Source of the DNA: Flavobacteriales bacterium
GTDB lineage: Bacteria; Bacteroidota; Bacteroidia; Flavobacteriales; Schleiferiaceae
Assembly (NCBI GenBank): GCA_007693635.1
Contig: REDE01000090.1
Span: 1 to 44,964, forward strand
Direction of reading: 5' to 3'
DNA: 44,964 bases
The notes below the pieces were generated by a model. That model was not told the origin of the DNA, ran no database searches, and was given only the letters and a program-made list of their open reading frames with translations. Position numbers and translations under genes: made by a program. Positions 19,700-29,082 of the stretch are shown here, one piece after another (position 1 is the stretch's first letter; every line of letters starts with the position of its first letter).

Positions 19700-20984
19700 T
19701 GTTCGGGGAGGCTTGATGCGTTTGGTGCGCCGGGTGCTCGAAAGTGTTTCCATTCTCGTCGCGTATACCGCGGCTGTATGGATACGCTATCCCAATTTGC
19801 GTTCGGAAAACCCTGAGTATTACGATTATTATTTGCAATTAGGCGTTTTTGTTGTCCTGTTTTGGTGGATTCTCGATTTGGTATTTGGAGCGGGATATAT
19901 GCAGGTAAGAAAGGTGCCCGCTGATTTTTTGCGCAGATGGGGAATTCATATCGGCGGTATGGCGCTATTTCTTTTCAGCTTACAGGGCTATTATTATTCC
20001 CGACTTTTCATTGTGCTTTTTTATGCACTTTTGCTGGTATTCGGAGGTTTTAGCATCGTTTTATATGCATATTTGTTGCGAAAGTGGCAGGAAAAACAAC
20101 GCTGGCAGATTCGAACACTTTTGCTTTTTGAAGGTGTGGAACCTCCTTTTTGTCCGGATTCCCATTCTGTTATTGGTCAGTTTAAGCCACACGACACGCG
20201 CGCTGAGGAGCTTTTAAAATCTGAAAAGATTGATGAGGTTCGACTGCAGAGCTCAGATCCGGAGCAAGTAAAAAAATGGTTTGCTTTAGCTGATAGACAC
20301 ACTGCGAGTTTTGTTTTGTGTCCAGAGCTACACCCATCCACTGCGAGAATACCCACTTTGTACTACGAAGGAAGTCAACTTCGTGCGCGTTTTCGTCGAG
20401 AGCCTTTGCGATATTGGCACAATCGAGCGCTTAAACGGGTATTTGATCTAGTTGTTTCTTTCGGACTCATTCTACTTAGTTTCTGGTGGGTTTTACCTTT
20501 GGTCTGGATCGGACAAAGATTCAGTGGTGGTGGCCCTATGATTTTCAAACAATCGAGGCCAGGAAGAGGCGAGCAAGCATTTACGATTTATAAATTTCGA
20601 AGTATGCGAAGCAGCGCTGATGCTTCCATACGGGAGACCTTACCGGGCGATGAGCGTGTTACGCGCTTTGGTCGCTGGCTACGCTCCGTGCACTTGGACG
20701 AATGGCCTCAGTTGTTTAATGTCTTGAAGGGCGACATGTCATTGGTCGGGCCACGTCCTCATTTATGGGTGCAAAACGATAAATATCGCGAGATTATATC
20801 CGACTTTATGTTTCGCCAAACCTTGCGCCCCGGCATTACCGGATTGGCCCAAGTCAACGGTTTACATGGCGACGTATCTTCCGATGAGACTATTCGGAGT
20901 CGCGTGGCCTTCGATGTAGAATACGTTGAAAATTGGTCTTTGGGTTGGGATATTGAGATTCTTTTTCGCACGTTCTTTTTGTAA
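19692..20984 (+). CDS. Polyprenyl-phosphate hexose-1-phosphate transferase (WcaJ/bacterial sugar transferase)
   Basis: KRVFDLVVSFGLILLS, GGGPMIFKQSRPGRGEQAFTIYKFRSMR, LDEWPQLFNVLKGDMSLVGPRP, LRPGITGLAQVNG. ATG 19692 overlaps the M1 peptidase stop. Confidence 0.94.
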   Translation: MNDVRGGLMRLVRRVLESVSILVAYTAAVWIRYPNLRSENPEYYDYYLQLGVFVVLFWWILDLVFGAGYMQVRKVPADFLRRWGIHIGGMALFLFSLQGYYYSRLFIVLFYALLLVFGGFSIVLYAYLLRKWQEKQRWQIRTLLLFEGVEPPFCPDSHSVIGQFKPHDTRAEELLKSEKIDEVRLQSSDPEQVKKWFALADRHTASFVLCPELHPSTARIPTLYYEGSQLRARFRREPLRYWHNRALKRVFDLVVSFGLILLSFWWVLPLVWIGQRFSGGGPMIFKQSRPGRGEQAFTIYKFRSMRSSADASIRETLPGDERVTRFGRWLRSVHLDEWPQLFNVLKGDMSLVGPRPHLWVQNDKYREIISDFMFRQTLRPGITGLAQVNGLHGDVSSDETIRSRVAFDVEYVENWSLGWDIEILFRTFFL

Positions 20985-21236
20985 ACTTAGAGAACTAGGG
21001 CTTTAATTATTAAAGAATTTGGTTTGATTCAATCGGTTTTATTAATGTCATAATAAAATGCTATGCGCCGCTAATTAATTTAGTGTTTTCATTTTAAATT
21101 TCCACTTTGCAGAAGCTATTCTTGTGTTTCAATCATAATTGCAATTTTTTAATATTCTTTAAACCAATGCTTAAGGACGAGTTGTTAAGCAATATTAATT
21201 TTTTTCAATACTTAGTGTTAATAACTGTTTGTGTTG

Positions 21237-21284
21237 TACTTTTGCACCCGAAAACAAAATCAATAAGTAATTGATTATCAATTA
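21237..21284 (+). promoter_or_regulatory. Putative promoter -7 element and downstream palindrome in the 500-bp AT-rich leader
   Basis: TACTTTTG at 21237-21244 (TAnnTTTG); perfect inverted repeat TAATTGA-TTA-TCAATTA at 21268-21284. Confidence 0.45.
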
Positions 21285-21483
21285 AAGTAGTGTTTATTCT
21301 ACAAATATTAATTTGTTTTGTTTTACTTATTGTGGTTAGTTATAACACTGTTTTGTTTGACGGCGGAGATAAGAAGGTATTGCTTCTAAAGTTTTATTCT
21401 TTTTGCAGAAACATTGAGTAATGAATTTTAGGAAAAATATATTTTTAGTTGCCGCCTAGAAATACAAAGATTTAAATATTTAA

Positions 21484-21672
21484 ATGAATTTTGTATCCAT
21501 GAGAAAGCTGATTTTTTTAATTCCTTTTTTGATCATATCCTTCGAGGGTTTTGCACAGCCAAGACCGCCGTCTGTTCCAGTTCCTTTGGATGGGGGTGTA
21601 GTTGCTTTGTTGCTGGCTGGTGCCGCGTATGGAAGTAAGAAAATCTTTAAAAACAATCAAAATGAAATTTAG
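21484..21672 (+). CDS. Small PID-CTERM-like protein-sorting domain protein (about 56-62 aa)
   Basis: Signal peptide MRKLIFLIPFLIISFEGFAQ, PxxPVPLDGG motif, short hydrophobic helix VVALLLAGAAYG, terminal basic cluster SKKIFKNNQ. Start at 21484 or the internal ATG (MRKL) at 21499. Confidence 0.75.
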   Translation: MNFVSMRKLIFLIPFLIISFEGFAQPRPPSVPVPLDGGVVALLLAGAAYGSKKIFKNNQNEI

Positions 21673-24457
21673 TATTGCATTTGTAGTAAGTCTGACTTTG
21701 TCTTTTAGCGTAATTTATGCGCAGAGTACTCGTCAGACTTGTAATAGTTCAGGTAATACGCAGACAGTTTCTGTGGGCTTAAATGCTCAAGGAAACTATC
21801 TTGGATTTAATCCTGGAAATTGCTCAAATTCCAGTAACTTGTTAGGAAGTAATGGCGACACTCTTATTGTCCGTGCTTCAGATAATGTTACGTTTAACGG
21901 CAACAACTCAATTGGGTTTGATTGGGGAAGTAATAAGGTATTGGTAGTTTTTGGTAGCATTACAACCAATCAAAACTTTTTAGGTTCTGGAAACACAATC
22001 ATTGTCCACGGTAGCATGACAGTCACTAGTGGAAACGGATTTACCAATGCGGGAAATATTATTGTTTCTCCTACAGGAACTTTTGACGCTAGGAGCTTGA
22101 ATCTAAACAACAATGCAAGTTTTGTTTCTACAGGTAATTTAGTGTTAACACAAAATTCTGTTAATCAGACCGCGATTAACCAAAGTGGAAACAATAGTAC
22201 CTTGAGTTTCACAAGTGCAACTGTTTCAGGCGGTATAAGCTTGTCTGGGCAAAACGCAACATTAAACGGAAGTGATCTGACTTTAACCGGCGGGATTAAT
22301 CAGTCAAACAACAATAATCACCTAATATTAAATGATGCGACGATTGGAGGTGGCTTGACCATTAGTGGTTCGGGTTCTTCTACGTTTACGGGTCAAACTG
22401 CCATAGCTGATGGTTTGAATGCAAGTGGCAGCAAAGTGATAAGTATTGACGGAGACATTACGTTTGGAGGAAATTCTCAGTTAAATGGATCAACGAGTCT
22501 TATAATTAATGAATCTTCTTCAATTAGCGTGTCTGGGAGTTTTACTCAGAATAATAATTCGAGTGTAAATGTCGAAATTGACGCAGCGATTAACGTTCAA
22601 AACTACGTGATGAACGGCTCTACCGCTCTGCAAATCGATGGTACTCTTTCGACTCAAACGAGTGGTAATTTAAATATTACTGGTAGTTCTGCGACTGTAA
22701 ATGGCTCGGGATTAATCGATGCCCCGATAGCAAATAATGGATCACCAATTAATGGAAACCCTGGTAGTACTGGTAACTCACCAGATCCCACGCCACTGGG
22801 GACCACGACTTCTACAGCCTTAGTCTGGGATAATAATCAGTGGTCGCCAATTATTCCTTCAGTTTCAGACGAAGGTAAGTCAGTTATCATTAGAGAAAAT
22901 TTTATTAAAGGTGTCTCTCCAGGTAATTTAGATTCTCGATTTGGAAGACTGCGTGTGGTGGGCGATAATGTGGTTTTTAATACGAATGGATCTTTTTTAA
23001 ATGCCGCTCGTTTAGATCCAGACTCCAACGGCGTAATTCAATTTACTCCAAATTCACGTGTTAGTCGGAGTACTGCAACTGAATCCAACTCCAATGGTTT
23101 CATTCGTTTTACCAAGCCAATTCATCAAGAAGGATGGGTGTTTTTTGCCTTTCCAGTAAAAGTAAATGCCAACGTGAGTCTCGACGATATTGTGGTTTCA
23201 GGCTCAAATCCATTTACTTATACTGGAGCTGCACGCAATATCTTTCAGTGGGATGCATCTCAGTCTAGCTGGGTGAGTGTGCCGCTGAATGCAAATACTT
23301 CAGTAGGAGGAAAAGCATTTATTTACTATAGCAATTCAGCGAATGCACAAATGGATCTTTCAGTTAGACCAGGTGCATTTAATAATCAGGCGCAAGACGG
23401 CCTTATCGTTTATCACGATCCCGGAAGTTCTAATCCCGGAGGCTCAAGCGGCTGGGTTGGACAATCTAACGACGGTTGGGTAATGCTTCAAAATCCTTTT
23501 CAAGACGTTATAGATTGGAATTTGGTAGTAGACGCAATGGACGCCTCTAATGTTTTTGATGGCACCGCTGTATATCGATGGGATCCTGTGAATGAAACCT
23601 ATGCTTCTTGGAACAGAGGTGCCCCCAGCGGCAATCGCTTTTTGGAGCCGTACGAGGCCTTTTACGTTAAAGCGAATCCTAATGCGACAATTCCAACCTC
23701 ATTTAGTCTAAGCGGGTCATTTAGAACCAGTGGAAATACAGCGCCAAGAAATGCCCCTCCCAGAGACCCTGTTTTGATTATTGACGTAGCGGGTGATGGA
23801 TATTTTACCCAGACTACAATTATTGAGAATCCCGAAGCCACTGATGGATTTGACCATAGTTTTGACGCTTACTACATGGCACCGTTTAGTGAGGCTCCAA
23901 TGTTTTATTCATCAAATATTGATAGTTTGGCTTTGTCGATTAACCAACTTCCTTCGATTGAAGATTCAATTTTTCTAGGGTTTGTTTACGGCTCCAACGG
24001 TTCAGAATTTAGCATTTCTGTAAATGCTGATCACTTCCGCCAACAATATGCAAACTTATTCTTATTGGATAAGGTTACGGGCCAAATCACCAATCTTTTG
24101 CGTAGTTCATACACATTCATTCATGATGCTTCTGCGCCTTCAGAGAGATTTGTGCTTTTCGGTAGTAGTTTAGCTCTTTCTAATGAAGACTTTACTGGTG
24201 TTGATAACGCAGCTGCGAAATTCGACTTTACAGCATACTTTAATCAAGAAAACAGTTTAGTAATTCAAACCTCTGAGTGGATCGAAAGTCCTACGATTAG
24301 CGTTACGGACTTAAGTGGGAAGTTGGTGTTTAGCAAGCAATATGCTAGTAACGAAAACTTTGCCGCCGGTAGTCAACTGACCAATGGAGTATACGTGGTG
24401 CGCGTGAAAGACTCCAACGGAAATAGTTCCGTTAAGAAAGTTATGAAGTTGAACTAA
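21662..24457 (+). CDS. Large secreted beta-helix/adhesin-like protein with T9SS type A sorting domain
   Basis: Signal peptide MKFSIAFVVSLTLSFSVIYAQ; N/S/G/T-rich repeated strands (GGISLSGQNATLNGSDLTLTGGINQ...); C-terminal ISVTDLSGKLVFSKQYASNENF...LTNGVYVVRVKDSNGNSSVKKVMKLN. Confidence 0.88.
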   Translation: MKFSIAFVVSLTLSFSVIYAQSTRQTCNSSGNTQTVSVGLNAQGNYLGFNPGNCSNSSNLLGSNGDTLIVRASDNVTFNGNNSIGFDWGSNKVLVVFGSITTNQNFLGSGNTIIVHGSMTVTSGNGFTNAGNIIVSPTGTFDARSLNLNNNASFVSTGNLVLTQNSVNQTAINQSGNNSTLSFTSATVSGGISLSGQNATLNGSDLTLTGGINQSNNNNHLILNDATIGGGLTISGSGSSTFTGQTAIADGLNASGSKVISIDGDITFGGNSQLNGSTSLIINESSSISVSGSFTQNNNSSVNVEIDAAINVQNYVMNGSTALQIDGTLSTQTSGNLNITGSSATVNGSGLIDAPIANNGSPINGNPGSTGNSPDPTPLGTTTSTALVWDNNQWSPIIPSVSDEGKSVIIRENFIKGVSPGNLDSRFGRLRVVGDNVVFNTNGSFLNAARLDPDSNGVIQFTPNSRVSRSTATESNSNGFIRFTKPIHQEGWVFFAFPVKVNANVSLDDIVVSGSNPFTYTGAARNIFQWDASQSSWVSVPLNANTSVGGKAFIYYSNSANAQMDLSVRPGAFNNQAQDGLIVYHDPGSSNPGGSSGWVGQSNDGWVMLQNPFQDVIDWNLVVDAMDASNVFDGTAVYRWDPVNETYASWNRGAPSGNRFLEPYEAFYVKANPNATIPTSFSLSGSFRTSGNTAPRNAPPRDPVLIIDVAGDGYFTQTTIIENPEATDGFDHSFDAYYMAPFSEAPMFYSSNIDSLALSINQLPSIEDSIFLGFVYGSNGSEFSISVNADHFRQQYANLFLLDKVTGQITNLLRSSYTFIHDASAPSERFVLFGSSLALSNEDFTGVDNAAAKFDFTAYFNQENSLVIQTSEWIESPTISVTDLSGKLVFSKQYASNENFAAGSQLTNGVYVVRVKDSNGNSSVKKVMKLN

Positions 24458-24474
24458 CAACATTCATATAATAG

Positions 24475-24510
24475 TAAAAAAGCCGACTTGGAAACGAGTC
24501 GGCTTTTTTA
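24475..24510 (+). terminator. Strong, near-symmetrical Rho-independent terminator
   Basis: AAAAAAGCCGACT-TGGAAACG-AGTCGGCTTTTTT, usable from both strands. Confidence 0.88.
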
Positions 24511-24545
24511 TTTTGAAATATGTACGGAAAACGCTATCAATAATA

Positions 24546-24950
24546 TTAGCGCTTGGTCATTTGCCCTTCAACTTGATCCATTCCGGAGCCATCATCCATG
24601 GTGAATGTTAGACGAGCAGAAGTCAAGTCACTGTTCATGATTGCTGAGCCCTGTACTTCAAAATCACCAACCTGTTGAAAAGGGATTAAAAGTGTACCTG
24701 CTGAAGGGTTGATATCCAACTGAAAGGAAGCCCCTTGCGCGTATAGTCCGTTTAATCGAAAACCTTCTGATTCGGATCCCTGAATGTTTATGGTGTACGA
24801 CTGCGGAGCAAAAGACCCGGAGGTCTCTCGAACCTCCCAAGAGCCTAGCCAGTCTTCGGGTGCAAACTCTTCATCATCTGGAAGACAGCTTACCAAAGCA
24901 AAAGATAGAATCCAGGCAAAAAAAATGGGCTTGCGAAAAATATTTCTCAC
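24546..24950 (-). CDS. Hypothetical lipoprotein
   Basis: Lipobox ALVSCLPDD, followed by WLGSWEVRETSG and beta-rich sequence. Confidence 0.7.
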   Translation of the reverse strand: MRNIFRKPIFFAWILSFALVSCLPDDEEFAPEDWLGSWEVRETSGSFAPQSYTINIQGSESEGFRLNGLYAQGASFQLDINPSAGTLLIPFQQVGDFEVQGSAIMNSDLTSARLTFTMDDGSGMDQVEGQMTKR

Positions 24951-24971
24951 GATTGAAAGAGATGTGTCGCG

Positions 24972-25592
24972 TTATTTCTTTTCTTTTTTGGCATTGTGCA
25001 TGCGATTTAGCTCATCTACCATTTCATTGGTAATGTTAAACGAATCGTGTGCCCACACTAGACTTCCTCCCATTTCTAACATGAAAACCATGTCTAATCC
25101 GAGTTTTTCTTGCACTTTATTGATGGCTTCGTAGACTTCTTCGTAGACTTGTTTGTTGAGTTCTTGCTCTTCACGCATAAACTCCTGTGTTTTTCGTTCC
25201 CTGAACGCCAATAATTCTTGTTGTTTCATTTCGAGCTCCTGCTGAGCCATCGCCAATTCACGCTGACTCATTTTAGGAGCTTCCTCCTCCATTACTTTTA
25301 GATTTTCTTGAAAAAGTCGAGTTTTGCGTTCCCACTCACGCTCCATCTTGCTTATTTTACCTTGAAGCATGTCCTGTAAATCTTTGTGACGCTCATATTT
25401 TGTGAGCAAAGAATCGGTACGTATGTATCCAACTTTTAAACTCTCCGAGCTGTCTCGTTCACGACGTGGAGTCATTTCTTCTTGGTCGCTGCTTTCGACC
25501 ATAACATTTTGGTCTGATGAAGAGAAGTGTAATACGGAAAGTACTACCAAGCCAATGGCGAATACGATGTTGATTATTCCTTGCTTTGACAT
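24972..25592 (-). CDS. OmpH/Skp family outer membrane chaperone-like protein
   Basis: KVGYIRTDSLLTKYERHKDLQDML, long coiled coil, VYEEVYEAINKVQEKLGLDMVFMLE. Start set at MSKQGIIN. Confidence 0.85.
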   Translation of the reverse strand: MSKQGIINIVFAIGLVVLSVLHFSSSDQNVMVESSDQEEMTPRRERDSSESLKVGYIRTDSLLTKYERHKDLQDMLQGKISKMEREWERKTRLFQENLKVMEEEAPKMSQRELAMAQQELEMKQQELLAFRERKTQEFMREEQELNKQVYEEVYEAINKVQEKLGLDMVFMLEMGGSLVWAHDSFNITNEMVDELNRMHNAKKEKK

Positions 25593-25686
25593 AAGTACGC
25601 GATGTTTTTTGATTAGCCGCAAATCTACGGACTTTTACTCGATATTGCTATTAGTTATAACGATGTGCATTCCTTACATTTGCAGC

Positions 25687-26433
25687 ATGCGACAATGGAG
25701 AAAAAGTCTTTTTTTTACGTTCCTGATTTCCACTTTTGGAGCTCAAGCGCAGCAACCCGAATTTCGAATCCTAGAAACTACAAATCAGCGGTTCGAAGCA
25801 AAACGGCATGGGGTGAATTTTCATTTTGGACTCAATCCTCTTTTTCAACGCCTTGAACGATTTGATTTTTCGTATAATCCTGATCAATGGACCTCATTGG
25901 AGCACAATAGCGATAAGGAAATGCTCACCGCTTTTTCCGCTATTATGAGTTTGGGTTATTGTTTTAAAGAGGTGATGGAAATAGGTGGCTCTGTGATTTT
26001 TAACAATCACTCAGCGGTTGGTGGAAATGCTTATTTTCGCTGGTACATAGAAAGCGGAGGTTCTGAGAAACTGCGGTTTTTTCTAGGCACCTCGGTTGAT
26101 TATCACAGGCCTTATGTGGAAGTTAAGCCCACAGACCCGGAAATGGGTTTGCGAAACTATACACTTTTTATTGGTAGCGAGCATCTTGCTCAGACTTTCT
26201 CCGCCGGATTGTTTTATCGCACGGGCTTTTTGGGATACGGATTGGAATACATATACGGATGGCATGTTCGGGATTTTTATTCGAGTCGCCTATTTTTTAA
26301 TTCAGCAGAGCCGGAGAATACTCGAAGTTACCACGAACCTACCACAATAACCGGCAGCGATTTTTCTGCTGAGTCCGGACTTTTTCGTCCATATTTTTCC
26401 CGCATACAATTTAGTCTAAGTTTATTTCTATAA
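25687..26433 (+). CDS. Hypothetical outer-membrane/secreted protein
   Basis: Signal peptide MRQWRKSLFFTFLISTFGAQA at ATG 25687; beta-barrel-like alternating aromatic sequence ending FSRIQFSLSLFL. The region 25402-25686 of the listed ORF is antisense to the OmpH gene and probably not coding. Confidence 0.65.
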   Translation: MRQWRKSLFFTFLISTFGAQAQQPEFRILETTNQRFEAKRHGVNFHFGLNPLFQRLERFDFSYNPDQWTSLEHNSDKEMLTAFSAIMSLGYCFKEVMEIGGSVIFNNHSAVGGNAYFRWYIESGGSEKLRFFLGTSVDYHRPYVEVKPTDPEMGLRNYTLFIGSEHLAQTFSAGLFYRTGFLGYGLEYIYGWHVRDFYSSRLFFNSAEPENTRSYHEPTTITGSDFSAESGLFRPYFSRIQFSLSLFL

Positions 26434-26452
26434 ATACCAAACCCAAGAATCT

Positions 26453-27691
26453 ATGAAGCCCGAATCATTAATGATGACCTATGGTTATAATCCAGAATGG
26501 AGCGAAGGAGCCATAAAAACACCTATTTACCAGACATCCACTTTTGTTTTTAAAACAGCGGAGGAGGGTAAACGTTTTTTTGCGATGGCTTATGGTAAAA
26601 TGGAGCGTCCATTGGACGAGCCCATGGGTCTTATATATAGTCGAATCAACAACCCTAACCTACAGATTCTCGAGGAGCGTCTGGCGCTTTACGAAGGCAC
26701 CGACGATGCAGCGGTTTTTGAAAGTGGCATGAGTGGAATTTCGACCGTTATGTTGAGTTTCTTGCGTCCCGGTGATGTTTTGATTTTCAGCAATCCTACA
26801 TACGGGGGAACTCACCATTTTATTCGTCACGTACTTACAGATTTCGGAATTGAGGTCTACGCATTTAACTCTTCGGTAAACGTTGATGAAATGCGATTGG
26901 AATTGTCGGAAAAGGGACTTTTGGATCGAGTGCGGATGATATACATCGAAACACCGGCCAATCCTACGAATGAACTTATAGATATTGCGCCTTGGGCAAA
27001 ATTTCGCGATGAATTGAAATCGAAAGGTAACGAAATAAAGCTGGTTGTAGATAACACCTATATGGGCCCACTCTGGCAGAAACCTATGGAGTTGGGTGCC
27101 GACTTGGTTTGTTATTCGGCGACGAAATTCCTCAATGGGCATTCAGATTTAATTGCTGGGGTGGTTTGTGGTGAAAAACAATCGATGATACCGGTAAAAA
27201 CGATGCGTACATTCATTGGAAATATGGCCGGTCCGCACACAAGCTGGCTCCTAACGCGATCTGTTGAAACCTTAAAGCTGCGTATGGATCGTCAAGGTGC
27301 TAATGCGCAGAAAATTGTTGAATGGCTTCTTCAGCATCCTGCGATTTCCAGAGTATACTATCCGGGTTTGGCTTCACAAGGAGCGGATCAAGTTGAGATT
27401 TTTAAGCGTCAATGTACGCATCCCGGGGCCATGATTTCGTTTGATGTGAAAGGCGGTGAGAAAAGTGCGTTTGCTGTTTTAAATGCCCTCAAACTAATTA
27501 AACTTGCCGTAAGTTTGGGTAGTAATGAAAGTTTGGCGCAACATCCTTACTCAATGACCCATGCTGATGTGCCAGATGATGTGAAGGAATCCCTGAACCT
27601 TACCGATGCCATGATTCGTTTGAGCGTGGGTATCGAGGATTCAGAAGACATCATATCAGATCTAAAGCAAGCCTTAAATTCTATTTCCTAA
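26453..27691 (+). CDS. Cys/Met metabolism PLP-dependent enzyme (cystathionine gamma-synthase/methionine gamma-lyase family)
   Basis: YSRINNPNLQILEERLALYEG, FESGMSGIST, VVDNTYMGPLWQKP, PLP-lysine motif YSATKFLNGHSDLIAGVV, SLGSNESLAQHP. Confidence 0.93.
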   Translation: MKPESLMMTYGYNPEWSEGAIKTPIYQTSTFVFKTAEEGKRFFAMAYGKMERPLDEPMGLIYSRINNPNLQILEERLALYEGTDDAAVFESGMSGISTVMLSFLRPGDVLIFSNPTYGGTHHFIRHVLTDFGIEVYAFNSSVNVDEMRLELSEKGLLDRVRMIYIETPANPTNELIDIAPWAKFRDELKSKGNEIKLVVDNTYMGPLWQKPMELGADLVCYSATKFLNGHSDLIAGVVCGEKQSMIPVKTMRTFIGNMAGPHTSWLLTRSVETLKLRMDRQGANAQKIVEWLLQHPAISRVYYPGLASQGADQVEIFKRQCTHPGAMISFDVKGGEKSAFAVLNALKLIKLAVSLGSNESLAQHPYSMTHADVPDDVKESLNLTDAMIRLSVGIEDSEDIISDLKQALNSIS

Positions 27692-27700
27692 TCAAAACCT

Positions 27701-27733
27701 TTTTGTGCGCTCCGTGTATTAAGAGTAGCTTTG
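27701..27733 (+). promoter_or_regulatory. Bacteroidota-type promoter upstream of rseP
   Basis: TTTTG (27701-27705), 20-nt spacer, TAGCTTTG (27726-27733, matches TAnnTTTG), ATG at 27760. Confidence 0.6.
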
Positions 27734-27759
27734 CAAAATTATTTTTCTGACAATAACAT

Positions 27760-29082
27760 ATGGACATTCTCGTACAGGCCAGTCAATTCATACTCAGCTT
27801 ATCTCTCTTGATAATTCTCCATGAACTAGGGCATTTTTTACCAGCTAAATATTTCAATACCAAAGTTGAAAAATTTTACCTCTTTTTCGACCCCTACTTC
27901 TCTCTTTTCAAAAAGAAAATTGGTGAAACGGAATACGGTATTGGGTGGCTCCCTCTTGGGGGCTACGTGAAAATCGCCGGAATGGTCGATGAATCAATGG
28001 ATACCGAGCAGCTTAAAAAAGAACCAGAAGATTGGGAATTTAGAAGTAAGCCGGCTTGGCAACGCTTAATCATTATGATAGGTGGCGTGACAGTCAATGT
28101 GATTGTGGCGCTCGCCATTTTCTTCGGTATGCTATTGTATTGGGGAGAGGAATATTTGCCTTCAGATGCACTGCCTTACGGTATTACGGCTGATAGCTCA
28201 GCACAGGCTATGGGGCTGCGAAATGGCGATCAGATTCTGAGTATAAATGGCTCGTTGCCGGAGCGGTTTAACCAAGTCCCCATCGAGTTGCTACTCAACG
28301 AACGCGGTGAGGTTAAAGTCCTTCGTGACGGAAAAGAGGTGACTCTTACGTATTCAGAAGAAGACGTAGCTCGATTTATTGGTTCTCGGGGAAACTTTTT
28401 GGGATTCCGCTTTAAATATTTCGTTGGTCAACTGGCTGAAGGTTCTCCTGCAGAAACGGCCGGACTTCAACCGGGGGATGAGCTTATTGCCTTGAATGGA
28501 GAGCATATGGAGTTTTTTGATCAGTATTTAGAAAAAATCCCAACATTTGCTAACCAAACAATAGAATTGACAGTCTTGCGCGACGGAGTTTCCAAGAATT
28601 TTAGTCTCGATATTCAAGAGGACGGTAGAATGGGAGTTTTCCCCCAGTCACCTCTAGATCAGTTTCAAACGGAAGTCAAGGAATACGGTGTAATTGAAGC
28701 TATTCCGGCATCGTTCGGAAAAGCGAAGCAGCTTTTGACCGATTATATTCGACAGTTTAAATTGATTGCTAATCCCAAAACCGGCGCGTACAAAGAAGTG
28801 GGTGGTTTCATAATGATCGCCAATCAATTTGACACCGTATGGAACTGGGAGCGTTTCTGGTCATTTACGGCTTTTCTAAGTCTGATGTTGGCTTTTCTAA
28901 ATATCCTACCAATTCCCGCACTTGATGGCGGACACGTGGTGTTTGTGCTTTGGGAAATGGCTACCGGGAGAAAGCCTTCGACTAAGGTTTTGGAAAATGC
29001 TCAAATTGTAGGGTTCTTCCTTTTATTAGGACTCATCATACTCGCAAATGGCAACGACATCCAGCGCTTATTGGGACGTTAA
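27760..29082 (+). CDS. rseP: RIP metalloprotease RseP
   Basis: LHELGHFLPAKYF zinc motif, PDZ-like GSPAETAGLQPGDELIALNG, LNILPIPALDGGH. Confidence 0.95.
   Translation: MDILVQASQFILSLSLLIILHELGHFLPAKYFNTKVEKFYLFFDPYFSLFKKKIGETEYGIGWLPLGGYVKIAGMVDESMDTEQLKKEPEDWEFRSKPAWQRLIIMIGGVTVNVIVALAIFFGMLLYWGEEYLPSDALPYGITADSSAQAMGLRNGDQILSINGSLPERFNQVPIELLLNERGEVKVLRDGKEVTLTYSEEDVARFIGSRGNFLGFRFKYFVGQLAEGSPAETAGLQPGDELIALNGEHMEFFDQYLEKIPTFANQTIELTVLRDGVSKNFSLDIQEDGRMGVFPQSPLDQFQTEVKEYGVIEAIPASFGKAKQLLTDYIRQFKLIANPKTGAYKEVGGFIMIANQFDTVWNWERFWSFTAFLSLMLAFLNILPIPALDGGHVVFVLWEMATGRKPSTKVLENAQIVGFFLLLGLIILANGNDIQRLLGR

Noticed and set aside
26660-27142. Minus-strand ORF of 160 aa inside the PLP enzyme gene
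   Set aside because: Antisense to a well-supported enzyme; no coherent motif.
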